This document shows positions 17,977-27,300 of a DNA stretch of 34,022 nt, piece after piece. The translations under genes were made by a program, and so were the position numbers. Each line of letters begins with the position of its first letter. Positions within the stretch are counted from its first letter, which is position 1. Location: the NCBI GenBank assembly GCA_025459265.1, contig JALOQX010000052.1, positions 1 through 34,022 on the forward strand, written 5' to 3'. The notes under the pieces are model-generated. The model saw only the letters and a list, made by a program, of their open reading frames with translations. It searched no databases and was not told the origin of the DNA. This stretch comes from Pirellulaceae bacterium. GTDB lineage: Bacteria > Planctomycetota > Planctomycetia > Pirellulales > Pirellulaceae.

Positions 17977-18888
17977 CTACCGTGCAGGGCGCCAGCGGGC
18001 GGGTTGGGTCGGGGGAGCCCGCATGGCGACGGGGGAGCGGCGCGTTCCCTGGTATTTGCCCGACTGGTGGATGATCGTGCACCACTCAATGGACAGGAAC
18101 GGCTGCAGTTGCTCGATGCCGGCGGGGGTGATCGGCGTGTCCAGGAGGAACAACAGCCGGAGCTGTTCCATCTGCTGGAGCGACTCGATCGCGCCGTCAT
18201 CGACGGCCGTGTTGCCCAGATAGAGTTTCTGGATGGTCTTCAGTCCCGCAATGGTCTCCAGCGCCTCGTTCGTAATGGCGGTGCTGTTGAGTATCAAGGT
18301 GTGGAGATTCGGGTAGTTCGTCAGGTTGGCGATGCCGACGTCCGTGATCCGGGTTTGGCTCAGGTCAAGCTGCTCCAGCCTGGTCAAACCGGCGAGCATG
18401 TCCAGTCCGGCGTCGGTGATATTGGTGTTGAGGACGAGTGTGCGGAGCTTGGGCAGCTGGCCGACGTGCTGCAGCGCGGCATCGCTCACGCGGTCTCCGG
18501 TCACGCTCAACAGTTCCAGGTCGGGCAGTGCGGTCAATGGTGCCAGGCCGTTGTTGGTCAACTGGCTGCGCGGCTCGGCCACCACGACGACGGCACGCAG
18601 ACCAGGCAGGCGACTGGCCAGGGCCAGTGCGTGATCGTTGGCATCGTTTCCCTTGAGGCTTACCGCGACGATGCGGTTCTTCTTGTTCCATGACAGGCGA
18701 GCGCCGGGCAAACGCGTGAGGCGGGCGGCGGCGGCGCGTTCAGCGGCGGTGAGCGGGTGGTCCACTTGGATGTCGTCGATCGGCTGGACGTCGGCCATCG
18801 GCTCGTCGATGACCTGGGGGCGCGCGACGTTGGCGCACCAAGGAAGGCCCAGCAGACACACGAGCAGATGGCAGAAGGCCCGACGCAT
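17977..18888 (-). CDS. Secreted leucine-rich-repeat protein
   Basis: This is a 303-residue exported protein. It has a signal peptide (MRRAFCHLLVCLLGLPWC) and then an N-terminal helix (LTAAERAAAARLTRLPG). From about residue 95 to 270 it has seven to eight leucine-rich repeats of about 24 residues of the type LPKLRTLVLNTNITDAGLDML, LTRLEQLDLSQTRITDVG and so on, the Cys-less planctomycete LRR form. Such proteins usually bind other proteins through a curved sheet. The C-terminal 30 residues are basic and Pro-rich. GGGAG lies 7-8 nt before the ATG at 18888, which also begins the signal peptide. It is third in a co-directional run with the BBP7 and HAF genes (203 nt from BBP7), although separate promoters are likely. 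Confidence 0.88.
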   Translation of the reverse strand: MRRAFCHLLVCLLGLPWCANVARPQVIDEPMADVQPIDDIQVDHPLTAAERAAAARLTRLPGARLSWNKKNRIVAVSLKGNDANDHALALASRLPGLRAVVVVAEPRSQLTNNGLAPLTALPDLELLSVTGDRVSDAALQHVGQLPKLRTLVLNTNITDAGLDMLAGLTRLEQLDLSQTRITDVGIANLTNYPNLHTLILNSTAITNEALETIAGLKTIQKLYLGNTAVDDGAIESLQQMEQLRLLFLLDTPITPAGIEQLQPFLSIEWCTIIHQSGKYQGTRRSPVAMRAPPTQPARWRPAR

Positions 18889-19066
18889 GACGCGGCTCCC
18901 GAATTCCCTTGATGCAACTACAGAGTAGTGTCGGCTGGTCGGCCCGAGCACGAACAGCACGGCGTCGTCACTCTGGCCGGGGAACCAGCCCTGTGGGATG
19001 CGATTACGCGGCGCATGCCGATTGTAGCGACGCAGGCGAAGCGGCGTGGTCTGCCGCAAGAGGCAA

Positions 19067-19570
19067 TCAGTTCACCTGGAAAGCCAGGCAAGATACGAAG
19101 ATCTTGTTGACCAGGACGACGGCATGCACGTGGCTGGCGGCGTCGGGAGACTCTTCGTGAAATCGCGCGGAGGTGACCGGGAAGAACGCCCCGGACTCCA
19201 GGGTCAGATACGCCTGCGGGTCGGGGGACGACTTCACGTGGATCCGGCCCTCGACCAGGATCGTGGGGAGCGTGAGGACGATGTCGAAAGTTCTGCGGGC
19301 CTGTGCCGCGAAAAAGACCTTCGTTTCGTTCGGCCGGTCCTCGCCGACCAGTTGGACCAGTTGGATGCTGTCCTTGGCCATCACGCAGCTGCGGAGCTGC
19401 GCGATCACGGTCCCCGACATGCGCGGGCAGATGCGGGCGTTGTCGAGTTTGAGGAACCGGGTGGTCTGGTCGTTCAGGACATCGAGGATCCGACCAGTGC
19501 CGGTCGTGACGGAGCCGTGCACGTCGAACTGGTTGGAGACAAACACGACATCCGCAGTGTACTTGCTCAC
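19067..19570 (-). CDS. Small protein with two copies of a DUF6812-like beta domain
   Basis: This is a 167-residue soluble protein with no signal peptide. Two halves look homologous: residues 4-46 (YTADVVFVSNQFDVHGSV, then LDVLNDQTTRFLKLDNARI) and residues 94-137 (TFDIVLTLPTILVEGRIHV, then YLTLESGAFFPVTSARF). Each reads as a strand, a V-x-G-x-I/V strand, a loop, and L...F..(V/L)..AR(I/F). This style resembles DUF6812, but that name is given with moderate confidence. The start is GTG at 19570, with AAGGTGA 6 nt upstream; longer in-frame starts lie in the intergenic part. Its neighbour, divergent by 325 bp, is a winged-helix/AAA+ gene, and the pair may be functionally linked. Its role is unknown; the fold could be a ligand or protein-binding beta domain. 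Confidence 0.75.
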   Translation of the reverse strand: MSKYTADVVFVSNQFDVHGSVTTGTGRILDVLNDQTTRFLKLDNARICPRMSGTVIAQLRSCVMAKDSIQLVQLVGEDRPNETKVFFAAQARRTFDIVLTLPTILVEGRIHVKSSPDPQAYLTLESGAFFPVTSARFHEESPDAASHVHAVVLVNKIFVSCLAFQVN

Positions 19571-19895
19571 GGTTGTCACCTTGTGCGATTGCGATGGCGA
19601 GTCAGGCACGCCTCGGGGATGGCATCGGCAATCCAGGTCAGCGCCATGAGCGCGCCTTGGCGGGGGGGGGCTGGTCGCGCGAGGGCCTACAATCGGGAGT
19701 CGGGTTGTAGTGGTTTGCGGGGATGGGACGCGGCTGCGCGATGCGCGTGGGACACGGACTTCGGCCGCCCAGAGCGTACGGTGCTCCCCTGCGGGGGACT
19801 GTCCGTGACCTAGACTTGCGGGGACGCGTGCACGTTCCGGCGCAGCATGCGCCTGTGCACGATGTGGCTGGTTCACAACACGGGGATGCGTGACC
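19571..19895. promoter_or_regulatory. 325-bp divergent promoter region
   Basis: This interval separates the oppositely transcribed DUF6812-like and AAA+ genes and should contain both promoters. It holds a run of nine Gs at 19662-19670 and an 8-bp inverted repeat at 19687-19710, described separately. I see no convincing sigma-70 -35/-10 pair and no gene. The G-run is 92 bp from one start and 226 bp from the other. Confidence 0.5.
19687..19710. promoter_or_regulatory. 8-bp inverted repeat, candidate operator
   Basis: CTACAATC at 19687-19694 pairs with GGTTGTAG at 19703-19710 over eight positions (seven Watson-Crick and one G-T), with an 8-nt spacer. It lies in the divergent region, about 117 bp from the DUF6812-like start and 186 bp from the AAA+ start. 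There is no T-run after it, so an operator is likelier than a terminator. Confidence 0.45.
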
Positions 19896-21305
19896 ATGAC
19901 CGTCTTGGAAAACACCGCGACGGGCGGCAGCCTGTTGGCCGCGATTCTCTCGGACGAGACCTTCGTGCCGGCCGAGCCCGGCTCGATTGAGGAGACGGGC
20001 CTCTCGAGCTCGCTGGTCGAGGCGCTGATCTGCAAGTACGTGCTGGTGGTCGGTTCCGCCAGCGGCCGGCAGATTGCCGAACAGGTCTGCCTGCCGTTGG
20101 GCACGCTGGAAGGGGTCTTTCGTGCGTTGCGGCAGCGGCAGATCCTCGTGCATTCGGCCGCGGCCCAGATGAACGATTACTACTACATGCTCACGGAGCA
20201 GGGGCGCCAGTGGGCGCAGCGGTTGATGGAGTCGTGTGCCTACGTGGGCGCCGCACCCGTGCCGCTGGTAGACTACGTCGTTTCGGTCGAGGCACAGACA
20301 ATTCGGGCTGAGGCTCCCAAGCAGCACCACTTGGCCAAGGCCTTCGCGGACATCTCGATCGAGTCCGATCTGCTCGATCAGCTGGGGCCCGCGATCAACT
20401 CGGGAGCAGGTCTGTTTCTCTACGGCGCGCCGGGCAACGGCAAGACGACGCTGGCGGCGCGGATCACGATGTGCTTCGGCCAGGACATCTGGATCCCCAA
20501 GACACTGACGGAAGATGGTCAGTTGATCAAGCTCTATGACGCGGCCTATCATCGGGCCGAAGTCACGAACGAGAAGAGCCTGCTCAAGAATACCGACCAC
20601 GATCGGCGCTGGATCAAGATCCGCCGCCCGACCGTGATCGTCGGCGGCGAACTGACCCTGGATTCGCTCGAGATCCGCCACGATCCGGTGAGCAACGTCA
20701 GCGAGGCCCCGCTGCAGCTCAAGAGCAATTGCGGTTGCCTGTTGATCGACGATTTCGGCCGGCAGCGGATCGAGCCGACGCAGCTGCTCAATCGCTGGAT
20801 CATCCCGCTGGAGAACCGTCAGGACTTCTTGACGATCGCCACGGGCAAGAAGATCCAGGTGCCGTTTGAACAATTGATCATCTTCTCGACGAACCTCGAT
20901 CCGACCGATCTGGCGGACGAAGCGTTTCTGCGGCGCATTCCGTACAAGATCGAAGTCCAGGATCCGTCCATGGAGGAATTCCATCGGCTCTTCGAGAGCC
21001 TCTGCCGGTCGTTTCATTGCGAGTACCGGCGGGACGTTGTGGACGCGCTGGTGCGGCACCATTACCAGCCCTATCGGCGGCCCGTGCGGCGTTGCCACCC
21101 CCGGGACCTGCTGCTGCAGATTCGCAACTACTGTGCGTACCACGATCTGCCGCTGGAGATGACCAACGAGCATTTTGATCGGGTCGTGCGGAGCTACTTC
21201 ACCGCCCTTTCGGGGATGGGTGACGCCCCGGTCGCTGCGGCCTTACCGGCGGCGGCAGAGGCCGCCGACAACTACGGAGTCACGGAGCGGCTGGCCGGGG
21301 AATAA
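19896..21305 (+). CDS. Winged-helix/AAA+ ATPase
   Basis: This is a 469-residue cytoplasmic ATPase. Residues about 38-115 look like a winged helix-turn-helix (ALICKYVLVVGSASGRQIAE, then LGTLEGVFRALRQRQIL, then YYYMLTEQGRQWAQ). The AAA+ core follows: Walker A GAPGNGKT at residues 177-184 with K183, Walker B CLLIDDF with D285 and D286, sensor-1-like IIFSTNLDPTDLADEAFLRRIPYKI, and a C-terminal helical lid. Insertion RRPTVIVGGELTLDSLEIR lies between Walker A and B. Similar AAA+ proteins are found near secretion or pilus-type loci, but that is not shown here. ATG 19896 is preferred over GTG 19890 because GGGGA lies 10 nt upstream of the ATG. The wHTH suggests DNA or partner binding, so a transcriptional or remodelling role is possible. 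Confidence 0.88.
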   Translation: MTVLENTATGGSLLAAILSDETFVPAEPGSIEETGLSSSLVEALICKYVLVVGSASGRQIAEQVCLPLGTLEGVFRALRQRQILVHSAAAQMNDYYYMLTEQGRQWAQRLMESCAYVGAAPVPLVDYVVSVEAQTIRAEAPKQHHLAKAFADISIESDLLDQLGPAINSGAGLFLYGAPGNGKTTLAARITMCFGQDIWIPKTLTEDGQLIKLYDAAYHRAEVTNEKSLLKNTDHDRRWIKIRRPTVIVGGELTLDSLEIRHDPVSNVSEAPLQLKSNCGCLLIDDFGRQRIEPTQLLNRWIIPLENRQDFLTIATGKKIQVPFEQLIIFSTNLDPTDLADEAFLRRIPYKIEVQDPSMEEFHRLFESLCRSFHCEYRRDVVDALVRHHYQPYRRPVRRCHPRDLLLQIRNYCAYHDLPLEMTNEHFDRVVRSYFTALSGMGDAPVAAALPAAAEAADNYGVTERLAGE

Positions 21306-21360
21306 ACGGAATTGCGCCCGTTTCCGGGTGCCACGCGGGAGCGCCCCCAGGGCCGGTCGG

Positions 21361-22749
21361 TCAGCACGCGTCGGGGATCACCAGGTACTGGCTGCGCGAT
21401 GAATACGGCTGGTCCGGGGCGAAGCTGTTGACGTGCATCGGTTCGCTCAGCGCGGCCAATCCGCTGCGGTAGACGATCCCCAGCGGGCGGTCGTGCCGCA
21501 CGACCACGACGGCGTGACTGGACGGCTGGTCCGACATGAAGAATTCCATGAGCGCCGCGAAACTCTCGTTTTCCGGGACGGTCTCCACGTCCTGCAACAT
21601 CAGTTCGGCGACCGTCACCTTCTTGCCCTTGCGGGCGTTCGGTTCGGGCAGCTGATCGCTGCTGATCAGCCCGAGCAGGCAGCCGTGGCGGTCGACGACC
21701 GGCAGTTCGGAGAGGCGCGACTGGTCGAGCATTTCGGCCACGTCATTGATGTCCTGTTCGGGCAGCGCGACGACGGGGCAGGGCACCATGACATCGCGGG
21801 CCACCGTGTTTTCAAACAAGCGTCCCTGGCGTGCCAGATCCTCCCACTCGCGCGTCTCCCCTTCGAACTGCCCGCAGCGAGCCACGCAGTTGCGGCCGGA
21901 CGACTTGGCCGTCCGCACGGCATCTTCGGCCCGCCGAATCAGCTCCTCGGCTGAAGAAATCCCGTGCATGGTGCCGGCGACGCCCAGGCTGGCGGTGACG
22001 CTGACACTGGCGTGTTTGAGCGGAATCTCAAGATGCGTGATCGCCTGTCGGACCGTTTCGGCCCAGGCCAGCGCCTGGGCGTCAGACGCGTCGGGCAGCA
22101 GGGCGGCGAACCGGCCGGCGCCGAAGCTGGCCACGTACTTGCATTCGCCGGCCATCCCCTTGATGTGGCTGGCCACACCCCGCAGGATCTCATCCGCAGC
22201 GCTGCCGCCGTGGAGGTAGTTCAGATGGCCCAGGAAATCCAGGTCGATCACGATGCAGGACATTTCGCGGTCGTCGGCGCTGGCCAGCTCGCTCTGCAGC
22301 CGGTCGCGAAACGCGGAGTAGCTGAGCAGGCCCGTCGTCTGATCGACGGCGGACTGTTCCCGCATCCGCCGCTCGTATTCGATGACCCGCGCGCCGGAGC
22401 GGAGTCGCGCCAGCAGCTCACCGAAGACAAGGGGCTTGGCCAGAAAATCATCTACGCCGGCCACCATGGCGTCGGTGAGCCGGTTGGGTTGGGCATCGCG
22501 CAGCATCAGGAACGTGTAGGAATAACCCTTGCGGCTCTTGGCAAACACTTGTCGGCACTGTTCCATGCTCAGGTTGTCACCATCGACGATCAGGAAGTCG
22601 GGGGGGGCTGCCTTGCAGATGGAGATTGCCTGGCGCACGTCGGTCACAGCGTCGACATCGAAACTGAAGGCGGTGAGGAACCGCGTGAGGCGACGCAGGA
22701 TCTTGCGATCTTCCGCGACAATCATAATGCGAAATGGTCTGGAATTCAT
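21361..22749 (-). CDS. REC-(degenerate GGDEF)-CBS pair signalling protein
   Basis: This is a 462-residue cytoplasmic protein with three modules. Residues 6-120 are a response-regulator receiver domain: acidic pair E13-D14, phosphoacceptor D56 in LIVDGD, lysine K105 in FLAKP; the usual Thr/Ser is replaced by R84. Residues about 145-305 are a GGDEF fold (VIDLDFLGHLNYLHGG, AADEILRGVASHI), but the signature GGDEF reads GAGRF at 210-214, so metal and substrate residues are lost and cyclic-di-GMP synthesis is not expected. Residues about 328-450 are two CBS motifs (DVMVPCPVVALPEQDINDVAEML...VVDRHGCLLGLIS; LMLQDVETVPENESF...VVVVRHDRPLGIVY), which bind adenine nucleotides in other proteins. The start is ATG 22749; a GAGGAAGG is 13 nt upstream, rather far. 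It is divergent from the FHA-EAL gene. No histidine kinase is adjacent. Confidence 0.9.
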   Translation of the reverse strand: MNSRPFRIMIVAEDRKILRRLTRFLTAFSFDVDAVTDVRQAISICKAAPPDFLIVDGDNLSMEQCRQVFAKSRKGYSYTFLMLRDAQPNRLTDAMVAGVDDFLAKPLVFGELLARLRSGARVIEYERRMREQSAVDQTTGLLSYSAFRDRLQSELASADDREMSCIVIDLDFLGHLNYLHGGSAADEILRGVASHIKGMAGECKYVASFGAGRFAALLPDASDAQALAWAETVRQAITHLEIPLKHASVSVTASLGVAGTMHGISSAEELIRRAEDAVRTAKSSGRNCVARCGQFEGETREWEDLARQGRLFENTVARDVMVPCPVVALPEQDINDVAEMLDQSRLSELPVVDRHGCLLGLISSDQLPEPNARKGKKVTVAELMLQDVETVPENESFAALMEFFMSDQPSSHAVVVVRHDRPLGIVYRSGLAALSEPMHVNSFAPDQPYSSRSQYLVIPDAC

Positions 22750-23177
22750 GGCACTGCTGCTGCCTTCCTCGTCGACCCCTGCCAAGTCGTGCCGCGACCC
22801 GGCGGACTCCAAGCAGTGGGTGCATGGATGATGTGCGATGGAACATCCATGACAACTCTACGTCATCGCGCCCCCGGAGGTGGCGAAAATCCGCGGGCGC
22901 GGCAAGTGCGGCGGCCGCACGCCGCCGGGGAACCCTCGGTGGCCCGGGGGGGGGCCGGTTGTGCCGGCCGGTCCGTCCGTGCCGCGCTCACCGGCGCCCG
23001 CCGCAGGGTGCGCTGAGGCGATTTCGCCACAACGCGGGACGCGGCCGGGTGGTCCGACCCCCGCCCGCCGGATTCCGGTCGTGGACGATTGCAGGATGCT
23101 ATGTTTTTACACAGCCAGACATTGTTTCCGCTGACCGTGTTCCCGCTTACCCGTAACGGCGACGGTGGCTTCACATC
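22750..23177. promoter_or_regulatory. 428-bp divergent promoter region
   Basis: This gene-free region separates the REC-GGDEF-CBS gene (minus) and the FHA-EAL gene (plus). It contains an 8-bp inverted repeat at 22823-22851, a run of nine Gs at 22946-22954, and an AT-richer stretch at about 23096-23130 (TGCTATGTTTTTACACAG) 50-80 bp before the FHA-EAL start, the best place for its promoter. I do not see a confident -35/-10 pair. Confidence 0.5.
22823..22851. promoter_or_regulatory. 8-bp perfect inverted repeat, candidate operator
   Basis: CATGGATG at 22823-22830 and CATCCATG at 22844-22851 are perfect inverted copies with a 13-nt spacer (21 bp centre-to-centre, two helical turns). The repeat lies 74-102 bp upstream of the REC-GGDEF-CBS start. 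The spacing suits a dimeric regulator bound to one face of the DNA. Confidence 0.45.
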
Positions 23178-24335
23178 ATGCGCACCCGAATCATGAACGA
23201 TCCCACGGGAGGCACTCCGTGGTTTGAGTACTATCAGGTGGGCGGCAGTCGCCCGAGCAAGCAGGAGATCAGCGAGCTTCCCTGCGTCATCGGTCGCGAC
23301 GAGTCGGCGGACTTCTGTGTCGAGTCGAGTCGTGTGTCCCGCAAGCATGTCGTACTCGACCGCCGCGACGGGCAGTTCGTGCTGCGCGATCTGGACAGCA
23401 CGAACGGCACGTATGTCAACGGCAAACGGATCACGGAGACGATCCTGGCCGATGGCGATGTCGTCCTGCTGGCCGACTGCGAATTGACGTTCTTCAGCGG
23501 ACAACCGGCGGAACGTTCCCTGGCCACCCAGGTCATGACGCAGCCGGTGTCCGAGTCCAAGACGGGCGGGCACGATCTGATCATGCAGGTGCGGCGACTG
23601 CACGAACAACTGACCCACCGCTCGTTCACCAACCATTTCCAGCCGATCTTCGAACTGGCGACCAACGAGGTCCACGGCTACGAGGCGATTCGCGAGACCG
23701 GGTGCCTGTCGGGCGAAAGCCGCCAGGCGGATGCGTTGATCGAAGGGACCGAGTGCCGACTGACCGAACGGATCATGCAGCAGCACCGGCTCTACGCCGC
23801 CGAGCAGGCCGTGCTGCTGGAAGACAGCACGAACCTGTTCTTTGCCCTGAAAGTGTCCGAGGTGAGCGCGGACTTTTTGCCCGAATCGCTGGATCGACTG
23901 GTCGACGCCGTTGCCGGCCGCCATCAGCTCGTGGCGGAGATCCCGGAGACCGCGGTGTGTGATATTCCCTATTTCCGGCAGTTCGTTGCGGACCTGCGGC
24001 AGCGCGAGATCCGCATCGCGTACGGGGGATTCTGCACGGGGCCGGGCCAGGTGGCCGAATGGCGGACCATGGCGCCGGATTACCTGAAGCTGGCCCCGGC
24101 CATGGTGCGGGGCATTCGGCGGGCGAGCGGCGGATGGCGGATGATTCAGTCGCTGATCGACGCGAGCCGCGACATTGGTTGCGATGTGGTGGCGGTGGGA
24201 GTCGAACACGAGTCGGATCTGCAGTGCCTGCGCGAGGCAGGCTGTCCGTACGCGCAGGGGAACTACCTGGGGCAGCCGGAGCCGATCACCGCGTTCGCGC
24301 GGCGCAAGTCGGCGGTCGTGGCACCCGCTCGCTAG
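23178..24335 (+). CDS. FHA-(degenerate EAL) signalling protein
   Basis: This is a 385-residue cytoplasmic protein. Residues about 15-110 are an FHA domain, which binds phosphothreonine: IGRD (G39, R40), SRKH (S54, H57) and LDSTNGTYVNG (N76, G77) are all intact. Residues about 130-375 are an EAL fold (HFQPIFELATNEVHGYEAIRE), but catalysis looks lost: EAL reads EAI (169-171), the metal-binding Asp pair (DDFG) reads GGFC (283-286), and AEGVE reads AVGVE (V340). It could still bind cyclic-di-GMP or act as a docking fold. Start is ATG 23178 with GGTGG about 9 nt upstream; ATG 23193 is an alternative. The gene ends 28 nt before the kinase-tubulin gene, so they form an operon and the FHA is the obvious reader of that kinase's output. 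Confidence 0.92.
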   Translation: MRTRIMNDPTGGTPWFEYYQVGGSRPSKQEISELPCVIGRDESADFCVESSRVSRKHVVLDRRDGQFVLRDLDSTNGTYVNGKRITETILADGDVVLLADCELTFFSGQPAERSLATQVMTQPVSESKTGGHDLIMQVRRLHEQLTHRSFTNHFQPIFELATNEVHGYEAIRETGCLSGESRQADALIEGTECRLTERIMQQHRLYAAEQAVLLEDSTNLFFALKVSEVSADFLPESLDRLVDAVAGRHQLVAEIPETAVCDIPYFRQFVADLRQREIRIAYGGFCTGPGQVAEWRTMAPDYLKLAPAMVRGIRRASGGWRMIQSLIDASRDIGCDVVAVGVEHESDLQCLREAGCPYAQGNYLGQPEPITAFARRKSAVVAPAR

Positions 24336-24363
24336 ACAGGATTCTCACGACCGGAGGAACACG

Positions 24364-27300
24364 GTGGCACTGCAAGCAATCACCTCAGCCGAGCCAATTC
24401 CCGGCTATCGGATCCGGGAGCGCATCGGAGCCGGCGGCTACGGTGAAGTGTGGACCGCCGACGCGCCGGGCGGCCTGGTCAAGGCCATCAAGTTCGTGTA
24501 CGGCTTCCTGAACGAAGATCGGGCGTCGCGCGAACTCAAGGCCCTCAACCGCATCAAGACGGTCCGCCATCCGTTTCTGCTGTCCCTCGAACGCATCGAG
24601 GTCGTCGACGGGCAGCTGCTGATCGTCACCGAGCTGGCCGAGGCCAGTCTGAAGGATCGCTTCGACGCGTATCGCGCCAAGGAGGCGACGGGGATTCCGC
24701 GTGACGAGCTGTTGCGCTACATGCGCGACACGGCGGATGTGCTCGACTTCATGAACGAAGAGCACTCGCTGCAGCACCTGGACATCAAGCCCGAGAACCT
24801 GCTGCTGCTGGCCGGACGCGTGAAGGTGGCGGACTTCGGCCTGGTCAAGGACATCCATGACGCGACGGCGTCGCTCATGGGTGGGCTCACACCGCTCTAT
24901 GCGCCCCCCGAGGTGTTTGACGGGCGTCCCTCGCGGCGGAGCGACCAGTACAGTCTGGCGATCGTCTACCAGGAGATGCTGACGGGCGAGCTGCCGTTCC
25001 CTGGCACGACGGCGATGCAGTTGGCGCGGCAGCACCTGCACGCCCGGCCGCGGCTGTCGGCGCTGCCCGAACACGACCAGGAGATCATTGCCCGCGCGCT
25101 GAGCAAGGCCCCCAACGATCGTTTCGCGAACTGCCGCGAGATGATCGACGCGCTGGATCGCGCGCCGCAGGAAGCGGCGGGGCGCAGCGCGGAGCGGGCG
25201 GACGTCAATCGCAGCCGGGACACGCTCCGCCGCCACAGCAGCGAGCGCAGTGCCGGCGTGGAGCCGCCCGGCGATGCCGGCTTCATCGCCCCCTCGTGGG
25301 CAGATGTGGATTCGGCCGTGCCGCGCGTCCAGGATGCGCCCGCCGTGACGGCCCTCCCACCGCTCGAAGTGCCCAATACGGTCCGCGTCGCCCACCCCAC
25401 CGTGTTTGTGGGTGTCGGACGCTCGGCCGGGCGGATCCTCCTGCAGCTGCGACGGCGCCTGGCCGACCGCTTCGGGATGCTCGACAACCTCCCCGCCTTC
25501 CAGATGCTCCTGCTGGACACCGACTCCAAGGATCTCATGCAGCTGACGCAGAACCGGCATGGGTTCCGGCCGGACGAGCTGTTGGCGATGCCGTGGATCA
25601 GCCGGCGCTGGCTCTACAACATCCCGAAATCGCTCAAGACCGAGGGGCTGCGCCCCTTGGGGCGGTTGGCCTTCATCGATCACGCGGAGGACATCAGTCA
25701 GCGGTTGCGGCAGGCCCTGGTCGCCGCGACCGAACCGTCCGCGCTGACGCTCTCGCGGGAAACGACCGAGCTGCCGTTCCAGGAACACGACGTGCGCGTC
25801 GTGCTGATCGCATCGGTTTCCGGCGGAACCGGCAGCGGCGTGGTGGCCGACCTGGCGTTTCTGATCCGCCACCAGCTCGAGCAACTCGGCTTCGCCGGCG
25901 ACAACCTCTACGCGGTGCTGACGCACTCCGTCGGGCGCAATCCGAGGGACAAGGAGCTGTCAGCCATCAACGCCTATGCCGCGCTGAGCGAACTGAACCA
26001 TTTCGCGCGCTCCGATGGCGGCTATCCCGGAGAGCGGGCTTGCGGACTGCCGCCGTACAAGCATGCCGGGGACGTGCTCCGTCACACGTACCTGGTTGAC
26101 CTGGGGGAAGGGCTCAGTGAGCAGGAGTTCGACGAGGCTGCCGAGAGGGTGGCGGCGTACCTGTACCTGGACGCAGCCACGTCGGCCGGCAACTTCTTCG
26201 CGGCCTGCCGCAGCGAATCGGAGGATGGGAGCGCCAGCGACATGTCATTGCGGACACTGGGACTCTACCAGTTCAGCTGTCTGCAGGATGACATTGTAGC
26301 GCTCGCCACGGACCACCTGTCGCGCTACGCGGTCGATCGCTGGCTGGTGGGGTCCGCCGTGTCGCTCGAACCGCCCGTGCTCAAACGCTCGGCGGCCCTC
26401 GTGGGCCGCACAACCGGTCCGAACCGGCAGGTTGAGTACCTGCATCTGCAGGTGCCGGCCGAGCGGTTCGCGGATGCCAATCGACTGGACTTCGACTCGC
26501 TGATCGAAGAGGTGTTCCGGTACATCGAGCACGAGTTGGGACAGTCGGTGACGGTGTTCTTCCAGCAGCAACTGGAGATCCTGCCTTGGCCCGAGGCGTC
26601 GTCGCCGCAAGGGACGGCGGCGCTGATCGCCCAGCTGACGAAGGCCCTGGATGCGCTGCTGGGCGGCAAGCACGATCCGCTCGATCAGTCGCGGGCGGAC
26701 CTGGGCACCCTGGAAGCGTCGCTGCAGAATTTCCGCAAGCGGGCGACCGTCAAACGGACCGAAGCCATTCGAGAATGGTTGCTGGATCGGGTGGACGACG
26801 AGAACTCGCGCGTGCGCGGCGCGATGTGGCTGGCCAAGTGGCTGGGGAACCTCTGCCAGACGGCGGAAGAGCGGGCGGTGCAACTGCGGCAGACGGTCGC
26901 CCACGAGCTGACCGAGGCCGAACGGCTGCTCGCGGCACTGCCGACGACCCGGGGACGCAGTCGGGACCGCGCGGGGCCCGACTTGCCCGAGTTGCTGGCG
27001 CAGTACTGCAAGCACCGGCTGTACGAGCGGGTGGTGGAGACAGTGGAGAGCATTGGCAAGGCGGCCAAGAGCCAGGTCGCGGCGGTGCGGGACGAGCTGG
27101 TGGATCTGGAGCGTGAGCTGCGCCATCTGGCGGATCATTTCGACACGTCTCGGACCCTCGATGCCCTCGTCGCCGAGGACGACCTGGGGGCCGAAGACCT
27201 GCTGGACTCGGTCAATCGCGTGCTGGTGGACGGCATTCACCAGCTGGCGGAACAGCTCGAACAGCGCCTCCAGACCGCCGTGCTCAAGGACGCGGGCGGA

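Noticed and set aside
24175..24363. Upstream extension of the kinase-tubulin frame
   Set aside because: It overlaps the FHA-EAL gene in another frame; the GGAGG-preceded GTG at 24364 fits the kinase N-terminus.
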